Source: Chara braunii
Taxonomy: Eukaryota > Streptophyta > Charophyceae > Charales > Characeae
Length of the DNA stretch: 25,147 bases
NCBI GenBank assembly: GCA_003427395.1
Contig: BFEA01000130.1
Location: 1,583,189-1,608,335 of the forward strand
Direction: 5' to 3'
Below, one piece after another: positions 18,099 to 25,147 of this stretch. Positions within the stretch are counted from its first letter, which is position 1. Every line of letters begins with the position of its first letter. Made by a program: the position numbers and the translations under genes. Under the pieces are notes generated by a model that was not told where the DNA came from, did not search any database, and saw nothing but the letters and a program-made list of their open reading frames with translations.

Positions 18099-18985
18099 AA
18101 CGTACGAGGGACGACACAGCCAACGGTAGATCGTCGACGAGCTGCGACAAAAAGTTGAATGTTTCGTAGGCGACCGTGGTTCGTCCTTCCTTGGCGATCT
18201 CTCCACACAACAATCCCACCAACGTACCATCAGTAGCCGACTCGTTCGGCCACAGCTGCACTAGTACCAACGAGATCTCGTGAGAGTGCTCCAGTTCCCG
18301 ATTACTGTAGTATCGTGACCAGTGCCACCTCACTGTGAGCATACACACACTTAGTCTAACCGTTGTGAACTTAGTCCACTTGCGGACGTAGACAGAACTG
18401 AATGGAAGGGTTGAGGAGGGGTGGATTTCTAGAGTGAGGATGGGATTTGCCCAGGATGGCCAGATGATCGGAAGGTCGGAGGGGAGAGAGAAGGTGGAGA
18501 AACGATTCATCGGCGCTCGGGGTAGGGATGAAGATTGGGGAGAGGTCGAGAAGGGCGGTCAGTAGCGCTGGTTCGGAGGGAGAAGGTGTCAATACAATCG
18601 GTCCCCACTACTTGTCGCCTTGGCTGGGCCAGTCGCTGCCGCCAATCAGCTGCCAACTCTTGTCCCCACCTGTAAAGATCAGTCACCACTACATCGCGCC
18701 GCTGCACGCCGATAGTACACAGATCGCAGCTGAAGGTTACTACTACCGTTACGTCGCTCTGAGTAGGCCGCGAGAAGCGCCGAACTCCCAAAGCTTCCGC
18801 CAGGATAATTGTTGAACCTCGATCGGTCGATATGGTGATCTCCACAGCGGCACCAAGCTCCGTCGCCAAAAAGTTGCACAAACCGAAGAAGGTCGAGACT
18901 AAGGCGGGGATGCACGACCTGGCGAAATTGCAACAGGGTTCGAGGTTGAAGCAGCTTCGCAGGAAGGGCTGGCTCAATCATAAAG
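18099..18985. other. Unassigned spacer between element 1 LTR and element 2 integrase
   Basis: About 0.9 kb. Minus-strand frames are open for 150-160 codons (18977-18507 and 18510 into the LTR), but their products show no known domain and one crosses the LTR boundary. A chromodomain, which often follows gypsy integrase, is not visible here. It may be the 3' untranslated part or LTR of element 2, whose partner copy would lie beyond 25147 and cannot be compared. Confidence 0.4.
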
Positions 18986-18986
18986 C

Positions 18987-19310
18987 TCATGGCGAAGGTG
19001 AGGGGGAAGTAGATGCAGACGAAGGAGAGAAAACAAGTTCTTCGGTCACGTCGAATGAGGAAGAAGGAGATGGGTTAAGGCTCTCTGAAGGAGGGAGAGG
19101 ACGAATGTAGGAAGTGTGGCGGGCGATGGGTAGGGAGCTATGGCTGGCGCTGGCTTTAAGCACGAGGCGCACCGTGTTAGCTCCGTTGGGGCCGAGCTCT
19201 ACGACTCGGAAACAGCCAGAAAACTTGGGAGCGAGTTTGCGGTCGCGTGCACATTTGCGTACCTGCACCAGATCCCCTAACTTATATTGGTGTTGTGGGC
19301 CCTCGTTCCC
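18987..19310 (-). pseudogene. pol: Element 2 integrase C-terminal (GPY/F-like) domain
   Basis: The frame reads YKLGDLVQVRKCARDRKLAP, then KFSGCFRVVELGPNG, NTVRLVL and ARHTSYIRPLPP, ending in an Ser/Pro-rich stretch. SGCFRVVE corresponds to the SGPFRV-like GPY/F motif, with Pro replaced by Cys. The domain binds DNA non-specifically in gypsy integrases. A stop (GTTAGG region near 19282) separates it from the core. Confidence 0.75.
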
Positions 19311-20341
19311 ATTCCGGGCCTCGTAGCTACGGACCTGCCTACCATGGGCCAGTTCGGTATTTTTTTGTCTTTTCCGGGCAGCTTAGGAACGACCCTTTCC
19401 ATTAAATTTGCATATCTCTTGGCTTTGGCCTTAAGAGCCGCACGCGTGTCCCGACCCCCTTTGTCGGCAATTTCTGTGGTACCCCGATTGTCGACACATG
19501 GGAGGCTATTAGTTCGAAGCTGGAAGGGGGTGAACCCTGTGGACTCATGAGGGGTGGCTCAGTGGATTCCGATGATTTGAAAGACTATCTTGGGCCACGG
19601 ACGCGTGTCGCGGGCCGCTAAGTTCGTACGGAGGGCGGTTTTAATCATGCGATTCACATTCTCTGCCAGTCTGTTCGATTGAGGAACATGGGGAGCAGTG
19701 TGTCGGAGCGTAACGCCACAGCGCATTAGTAATTCCTCTACCTCACCCTTAAATTCTGATCCATTGTCGGTTAGAATTTCCTCTGTATCTAGGTGGGTAT
19801 TGAGGAATCGGTCGATGTATGTGGCTATCTTTGAGGCTTTTCATGTTTTACACGGATAGACTTCGATATATTTCGAGAAATGATCGATCAACACCAAAAG
19901 AATGGAGTATTTGCAGCGGTTGGGGCCAGGTGGCACATCTATATCATTTGTGTCCATACTGACCCGTTGGAACGGTCGTTCTACCTCTGTTGGGACTATG
20001 GTGTTTGGCCCACGGAGGGGCGCGCGGTCTACAGCACAGACTAGACAGTTAGAGACCACGTGCTTCACATCGTCACGGATATTTGACCAGAACCATCGAT
20101 TTTGGTTGATAGTTGCCTCGGTGACACGTATCGCGAAAAAAGCGGCCTGTTCTTCGTGCGTGGACCTAGTCCAGTCATATCTTTGAAAATGGTGGGGAGC
20201 CATCAGCCATAGTCCCGATCTGTCCGTCTTACGCTTTTCTAAATGTTCGTTGATCCATCGATAGTCTCGGGATCTTTTGGTAGCCCGACGTCTGTCATGC
20301 TTAGTGAGATGGTCCAATGGTAGGCCCGCTAATTTAGCTTA
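19311..20341 (-). pseudogene. pol: Element 2 integrase zinc domain and catalytic core, broken
   Basis: The open part 20317-19841 carries the zinc domain: THEEQAAFFAIRVTEATI, then RDDVKHVVSNCLVCAVDRAP. The two Cys are intact, but the second His of HHCC (expected just after AA) is Phe. The core starts with RVSMDTNDI (first Asp) and LVLIDHFSKYIEVYP. After a frameshift near 19840 it continues ILTDNGSEFKGEVEELL to PQSNRLAENV, with 34 residues between the second Asp and the Glu (element 1 has 35). TGFTPFQLRTN follows, then decays. A TAA at 20339-20341 lies just upstream, in the same frame as the PHD-like finger. Confidence 0.82.
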
Positions 20342-20449
20342 TAAGATTTTATCTGTCCATACCTCTGCTCGTCGGTATTTCTCGTCGTATTCGGGGCCGT
20401 CCGTTCGGGCAGCTTCGAATCGAACCTCAGTAGGGAGTTTGTCCATCCT

Positions 20450-20611
20450 ACAAAGGGGGCACCTCCATTCCTTACTACTTGTTTTGTATCAAACGCACAC
20501 ACCATGCGCACGATTGACACACGTGGCACAGTTCACCCAATCGGCAAATCCAAATTCGGAGGGGTGACAGTTTACTCCGTAGACTCGGGAAATACACGTG
20601 CAAAAATAACA
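20450..20611 (-). pseudogene. pol: PHD-finger-like zinc module between RNase H and integrase of element 2
   Basis: In one frame (20764 down past 20489) the sequence gives CYFC, then after 23 residues CATC-VNRA-H-GV-C, then an in-frame TGA (20489-20491) and, still in frame, EWRCPLC. That is C-x2-C, C-x2-C-x4-H-x2-C, and W-x-C-x2-C: the C4HC3 order, spacing and conserved Trp of PHD fingers, in 54 residues. PHD fingers commonly read histone H3 tails. Here the module could guide the integration complex to chromatin, as chromodomains do in chromoviruses. The first loop is a little longer than usual, and extra Cys (TC, NC) lie within it. The frame continues directly into the integrase zinc domain. 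No similar module is visible in element 1. Confidence 0.6.
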
Positions 20612-20852
20612 AAATTTGTCCGGGAGAGTGGCGAGAAAGTCCGAATGGGCGAGGGGAGCGGAAGAGATGGGAGAGACCGAGTCAGGGGGAGTTTCCATCG
20701 TTTCGAGAGACAAGAACCGGAGAGGGAAGGAGAGGTAGGGTCGGGTACATGTGCCACTTCGCACTTCGGTAGAATCTCCACTTGTCCGTATCGAGGCTCG
20801 TTCTTTGGCTCCGGGTCGCGCCAGGGGGTCACTTCCTCACTCCTTGGCACCT

Positions 20853-21471
20853 TGTCGGGACGGTGAAGTTGTGTCAGTCCATCTGCGGTGTCGTATTTCT
20901 CGTGTTTCCGATGACAGATGTCAAAGTCGATGCTCTGCGGTATGGTGGCCCATCACCCGATCATGCCCGAGTAATCCTTGGACTTCTTCAGCGCCAACAA
21001 TGGTTCGTAATCAGTTACCAGCGTAAATCTTCGGCCATACAAGTACGCTCGGAAATGACTGATCCCCCACAAGACTGCATAGCATTCCCCCGTTGGGGCC
21101 GCGTAGTTGCGCTTACAGGACGACACCGTTTTTGACGTGTATTCCACCACGTTTTCGAGGCCGTCGGGTCCCACCTGGGCCAAGATCGCTGAAACTGCCT
21201 CCGGTTGCCAATCAGTGATGAGAACAAAGGGCTTTTCCGGGTCCGGCCTTATGAGGACTGGGGCCGAAACCAGGGCCGCCTTGAGTTCTCCAAAAGCCCG
21301 ATCACATTGCAGGGTCGAGATCAACGGCTGATCCTTCTTTAGCAGATTCGTGAGAGATCTTGCGATCGCTGCAAACCCCTTGATGAACCTTTGATAGTAT
21401 GACGCCAAGCCCAAAAAGGCGCGGACTTGCGTTACAGACGTCGGCACCGGTGAGTCCTTCACGGCTGTCAC
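20853..21471 (-). pseudogene. pol: Element 2 RT thumb and RNase H
   Basis: 172 codons open from 21471. VRAFLGLASYYQRFIKGFAA is the usual RT thumb. RNase H follows with FVLITDWQPEAVSAILAQ (first Asp), RNYAAPTGECYAVLWGISHF (Glu) and FTLVTDYEPLLAL (Asp). A TGA at 20953-20955, probably from CGA, interrupts GMIG-x-WAT, after which DICHRKHEKYDTADGLTQLH marks the end of the domain at about 20870. The preceding RT part joins across a break near 21475. Confidence 0.88.
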
Positions 21472-21474
21472 TTT

Positions 21475-22162
21475 CTAGGGTTCTGGCTGCAATCCTTGGC
21501 TCGTAACGACATGGCCGAGGAAGGAGATCTCCGTAAGGAAAAACTGACACTTTTCAACCGCCACTTTGAATCCTGCGTCCTTAGGTGTGTGCAGTATCCA
21601 CTCAATGTGTTGCACGCGTCCCTCATAGGAAGTAGAAAAAAACAAGGATATCATCCATATACACAATCACACAGTAATTAATTATGCTCTACGTCAGCCG
21701 CGTTTTTTGCACGAAGTTTTGGAAAGCCATATTCATCGCGCGTTGAAACGTGGCTGGGACGTTGCAAATCCCCATCGGGCATCTGACCCATTGCCAGGTT
21801 CCTTCGAAAAGAATGAACGTCGTTTTCGGTCGGTCTTCTTTTCGAACCAGAAGATGGTGGAATCCATGACGAATATCAAATTTACTAAAGAATCGAGCAC
21901 TACCGATAGCATCCAACAACTCATCAATCCGGGGAAGAGGATACACATCCTTGAGCGTGATATCGTTTAACTTTCGGTAGTCGATACATATGCAAATTCC
22001 TCCTGCCTTTTTCGTCACAATCACTACTGGAAACGACCATGGTCCGATAGCGGGTTCGATCCAACCATTAGCTTCAAACTCCTTAATCCTCTTGAATGCG
22101 GCCGCTCTTTGCGCCGGTGAATACCGATAGGGAGTGATCCCCCGTAAGGATCGCATGCTCAA
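21475..22162 (-). pseudogene. pol: Element 2 reverse transcriptase, YMDD intact but frame broken
   Basis: 22162-21689 carries PAIGPWSFPVVIVTKKAGG, CIDYRKLNDITLKDVYPLPR, FFSKFDIRHGFHHLLVRKED (catalytic Asp) and CPMGICNVPATFQRAMN. A TAG (21689-21691, likely from CAG) follows, yet the same frame reads INYCVIVYMDDILV (YMDD at 21650-21661). A one-base excess in a T7 run (plus-strand A7 at about 21636-21642) then shifts to 21666-21475, with STSYEGRVQHIEWILHTPKD and EISFLGHVV. The catalytic residues are thus all present although the polyprotein is not readable. The homopolymer shift could be a sequencing error. Confidence 0.9.
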
Positions 22163-22933
22163 TTACAGTAGATAACCTAATATCACTGTCATCGACACTC
22201 AATATCTCAGCATAGTCATGCAACACATCAATCAGGGATCCTTGGATATCTCGGGGGACATGACTGGGGATGGTGATTGCTTCATTATTCGCGATGTTCA
22301 GGGGTGTTTCAATCCAATCCCTCTTTCGCAATCGCGTGTCGTGCACCCCGGAAAACATGGAACTACTGGTTCGGACCGAGAAGACGGTAGCAATCATTTG
22401 GGATTCAGCTGGGCTGATCATCTCAGTCTCTTTTACCTCAGCGTCGGTTTCAGAATCGACGACACTTTTGTTTTTTTCTACTCCTGTTAATTCTGTCATT
22501 TCCTGCATGAGATCCAGAACGTCTGTTATCGGAACCTCTGGCTCTTCCTTGATCAAAGCGATCATGGCTCCTTGCGTGAGTGGGAGACAGAGAGATCCAG
22601 GTAGTGATTCATCTCTTGATACCTAGCCCGGAGTGAAAGCGTGCTCTCGTATAACGTGCGAGGGGGTTCCAAAAGCTCAGCCATATCGGAAATCTGGAAG
22701 ATCGGCTCTCCCAATAATGTCGTAGGGGGAGTCCGTCTTTCTGTGGGTGGAGAGCGGCTGGGCTCGCTGTTTTCCGAACCTAGATCGAATGTTCGAGTAG
22801 TTGCGGGGATCATCCGAAATTCTTCTTTAGCGTCGCAATCGAACATTTCAACTAATCGCTTCCATTCTTTCTCGCTGGGCATAACGCTCAGTTCTTCCTC
22901 ATAGTCGCGTTCATTGAACTTGTCTTCCCACAC
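22083..22933 (-). pseudogene. pol: Element 2 protease-RT linker
   Basis: Two open pieces, 22933-22562 and 22565-22083, overlap by 4 nt. The first is acidic (ERDYEEELSVMPSEKEWKRL, Pro/Ser-rich middle). The second contains VLHDYAEILSVDDSDIRLST and VIEHAILTGDHS, the segment that commonly precedes RT in gypsy pol genes, before shifting into the RT frame (GITPYRYSPAQRAA). No separate catalytic domain is seen. Confidence 0.7.
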
Positions 22934-23035
22934 AGGGGGCTTTTCTTCATCAGGGTTCGGGAGAGACTTCTCCAGGTTCTAGATCATTCCTATCCGGTCG
23001 ATACTGGGATATCTCCTTGGTGATCGAGTAGAGAT

Positions 23036-23407
23036 TCAGAGAGGAAGCGTTTGAGGTTTCCCCCCCGTATGAGTGAGAACGAGTTGTTTGGAATCAAAAT
23101 GGATCTGTGCGCCCACTGCCATCGCCCAGGGTAGTCCTAACAGTATCGAGTAGGAATGCACGTCAATGACTAACGCGTTAACCAGCACATGCACTCGTCC
23201 CACCTTGATCGCAACGTTTTCGATGATTCCTACGATGTTCATGGCTTCTGCATCGGCCGAGACATAGTTGTCCTTCCCTTGTAGAGGAAGGATGAAATTC
23301 AGTCGTCCAGTCTTTCGGACTGTGTTCAGGGAAATGGCTACGGCTGATGATCCAGTGTCAATCAGCGCATCGAACGGCTTACCCCAGACTTCGCAATCAC
23401 ATTCCAC
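23036..23407 (-). pseudogene. pol: Element 2 aspartic protease
   Basis: 123 codons. FDALIDTGSSAVAIS is an intact retropepsin active-site loop. VDVHSYSILLGLPWAMAVGA fits the hydrophobic-hydrophobic-GLPW flap-distal strand, and QIHFDSKQLVL the C-terminal strand. It acts as a homodimer and cleaves Gag-Pol. The domain itself has no stop; it is called a pseudogene only because its polyprotein is broken. The preceding gag frame overlaps it by 46 nt in another frame, which may reflect a decayed programmed shift or a simple frameshift. Confidence 0.85.
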
Positions 23408-24060
23408 ACATTTTCATAGGACCGATCGAACACGCACAAAGTGATCTCTCTCGGCGTAAGAGATGGCGTCGTCATGGCGGCGATTCTTGTCGTTTCCGGT
23501 GCGTTAGATTCGACCGTCGGGGGAGGATTAGCCTTGTTCTCGTCTTCCTGCTTTTTTTTCAACATACGCTGAACGCGCTGATAGGTAAAGCGTTTCAGAT
23601 TCTTCTGGCATTGCTGGAGAAACTTGTCATTTGCAGCTTCGGATATAGTTAACAAATGTCCTACGAAGATCGGCACTCGAATATCCAACTGTTTGAGTGT
23701 CTGTAGGACATCGATTTCTCCTGTTTGGAACAAGGGTCCTGGTTCCGATGTACGTTCGACCCAATCGAGTTCTTCTTTGGCGGGTCGGATTGCTCCGATC
23801 TGTCCTGCCAGCTGGAGGTACTCGGTTGGATCGACGATATTTGCAGCCTCGGAAGAGGATCCTGACGTGGATGTGCCCGGATCGGCCGAGGGGGGTTGAT
23901 CGGCGATGAAGGGAGAAACTTCCCTTGCATGTTCTAATACTACGGCCACCCGGCCTTGGTTCAAGGCTACCGGCACGGCTGCAGGGGGCGGTTGATTGCG
24001 TTTCGGCTTGGGGCATTCTCGTGCGAAGTGTCCCGGCTATTTACAGTTGTACCACTTGAT
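23362..24060 (-). pseudogene. gag: Element 2 Gag C-terminus: zinc knuckle and Gag-protease linker
   Basis: At 24060-24015 the sequence reads WYNCK-stop-PGHFAREC, a CCHC zinc knuckle in which the first Cys is Trp and the TAG at 24037-24039 was probably CAG. Downstream, 23976-23362 (204 codons) has a Ser/Pro-rich stretch (PPSADPGTSTSGSSSEAAN) and RVPIFVGHLLTISEAANDKF, a conserved linker found before the protease in gypsy elements, then a basic region (RFTYQRVQRMLKKKQEDENK). Confidence 0.75.
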
Positions 24061-24151
24061 CAGAGTCGATCCATCTTACTAGGCTGGCTATATGAAGGGG
24101 GGCGGCAAGAGGGGCTGGCCCTCCCGTGGGAGGAGCAGTAAGCAAAGGGTA

Positions 24152-24869
24152 CTAAGGGGGAACGGGGCGGGGAGAATTGGGATTAGCCTTTACCAGTTTT
24201 GTCATAATCTGTTCCAGTCGATCCATCTGGGAAGCCTGTATCTGAAGCAGATTATTCATCCACTCAGATTGTTTAGTCGTAGCGGTATGGATCATCTGGG
24301 CTAGATGCGAATTGGTGATGGGAACTGAGGCGGCTACTTGGGCCATGACTGTGTTCACAGGCACCACTTTTGGAGGGAGAGGCAGTTTCGAGAGGGGTCG
24401 GGAGTGATACGGGGAAGGATCTGGGGCGGGGCCGTCTTGGTAGTCATGATCGGGACGAGGGTAGAATCATCCTACTGCTCTGAGCCAGGATCGTCTCTTG
24501 GCCGCCACGTCTTGGATCGTGTCCGAAATATCTTCTTCTCCCTGACTAATATACTTACGCGTGTCCAGCAGATTCAGCTCAAGGGCGTTGGCTATGATAA
24601 TTGACAGTTGGTTTGTCTTGGGAGGGACCTTTTTCTGCAATTTCGCCTTCAACACGAGATTACTGAGATGATCGATAAACAAATCCCGAGCCGCGTTTTC
24701 TTCCCGTCCCGATTTCTCCAAGGCGGTCTGAAAACGATCCACGAAGTTGGGTAGCAATTCCCCTGGTTCCTGTGGATGGGTTTTCAGTACGAACCAGGCA
24801 GTGTCTTCACTGACCGCGTCAAATCGCGCTAGGAACGCTCTCTTGAAAGTATCCCAGTATACCCATCGG
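24152..24869 (-). pseudogene. gag: Element 2 Gag capsid region, 5' end lost to insertion
   Basis: One frame runs from about 24868 (RWVYWDTFKRAFLARFDAVS) through KTHPQEPGELLPNFVDRFQT and ISQGEEDISDTIQDVAAKRR, past a TGA (24467-24469, likely from CGA). It continues FYPRPDHDYQDGPAP to PNSPRPVPP, including a helical NNLLQIQASQMDRLEQIMTK segment. It is capsid-like in its W...F...F pattern. The coding sequence stops abruptly at about 24870, so its N-terminus is missing. Confidence 0.75.
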
Positions 24870-25147
24870 CAGTGCCGTACCGACGGTCACCGTTCACGGG
24901 GTCCGTGAACGATGAGCGGTCACCGGTCACAAAAATCGTGAAAGGGGGTCGGTCACCCCTTTCACGATGAGCGGTATGGCGTGTTTTTTTTTTTTTTTGC
25001 CAAGGGGGACCCCTTTTTTTTGCGCAGGCGCGTAGAGGGTTACCAGGGGCACGTGCCTGTATTTTTTTATTTTTTTTTTGGGAACGATTTAATATTTTTT
25101 TTCAATTAAAGAAAAAAAGAAAAAAAAACGCCTGTGCTTGGCAGGCC
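24870..25147. mobile_element. Terminus of a third element, hAT-like end, interrupting element 2 gag
   Basis: At 24870 the gag frame ends and a non-coding sequence starts CAGTGCCGTACCG. CAGTG is a common first motif of hAT transposon terminal inverted repeats. Immediately inside are two hairpins: CGTTCACGG/CCGTGAACG (24891-24899 with 24903-24911) and a 13-bp pair (24935-24947 with 24956-24968). A direct repeat CGATGAGCGGT occurs at 24910-24920 and 24965-24975. Then come T15, AAGGGG-GA-CCCCTT (25002-25015) and A/T homopolymers to the window end. The other terminus and the 8-bp target duplication are not in the window. It could instead be another repeat class. Confidence 0.4.

Larger units (their letters stand above)
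18985..24869 (-). mobile_element. Second Ty3/gypsy retrotransposon (element 2), degenerate and interrupted
   Basis: In minus-strand order: gag, zinc knuckle, protease, RT, RNase H, PHD-like finger, integrase. This belongs to a different lineage from element 1: the protease is DTGS, the RT is YMDD, and the RNase H begins TDWQP instead of TDAG. LTRs are not identifiable inside the window. The gag is truncated at about 24870 by another sequence. At least six nonsense codons and several frameshifts are present. Confidence 0.85.

Noticed and set aside
17980-18510. 176-codon minus-strand ORF across the LTR boundary
   Set aside because: It joins unrelated target DNA to LTR sequence; any chance frame would end this way and no domain is visible.
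18507-18977. Chromodomain following element 2 integrase
   Set aside because: I searched the three minus frames for a VKWKG-like core and the aromatic cage pattern and found none.

Overview
The window is eukaryotic, repeat-derived DNA. I see no host housekeeping gene, rRNA or tRNA. Almost everything belongs to two Ty3/gypsy-type LTR retrotransposons lying head to tail, both read on the minus strand. The organism cannot be named from this. It should have a retroelement-rich nuclear genome (large-genome fungus, charophyte or plant-like alga and similar are all possible). Decay of both elements is dominated by changes that look like C-to-T on one strand or the other, as expected from deamination of methylated cytosines or a RIP-like process.

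Element 1 covers 1-18065 and is about 18.3 kb when complete. Its two LTRs (1-2696, truncated by the window edge, and 15092-18065) are about 3 kb each and are packed with tandem minisatellites. A polypurine tract sits just inside the left LTR. Reading on the minus strand from the right LTR, there is a roughly 1.3 kb region with almost no coding potential and then at least nine small, tightly packed ORFs between 13752 and 8688, mostly separated by 3-37 nt. Gag (8674-7171), protease (about 6861-6592), RT/RNase H (6315-4454) and integrase (4486-3098) follow. The upstream ORFs match no family I recognise. Four of them (12006-11566, 11547-11063, 11059-10580, 10568-10110) are tandem paralogues of one another. 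This polycistron-like accessory module in a giant LTR element is the best candidate for an undescribed system.

Element 2 covers about 24875 down to about 18985 and perhaps to 18066. It carries gag with a damaged zinc knuckle, an intact protease DTGS motif, RT with an intact YMDD, RNase H, and integrase. Between RNase H and integrase lies a PHD-finger-like cysteine/histidine module (20611-20450). Its gag is cut at about 24870 by a sequence that starts CAGTG and contains strong hairpins, so it looks like the terminus of a third element, possibly a hAT-type DNA transposon.

Element 1 appears to have inserted downstream of, or into the 3' part of, element 2. The insertion junction (18065/18066) lies next to a cluster of GTAC-cored palindromes. 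The LTR pair of element 1 differs at about 14 of roughly 225 positions in one stretch compared by eye, so it is not a recent insertion. Both elements have several nonsense codons and frameshifts and are probably non-autonomous now.
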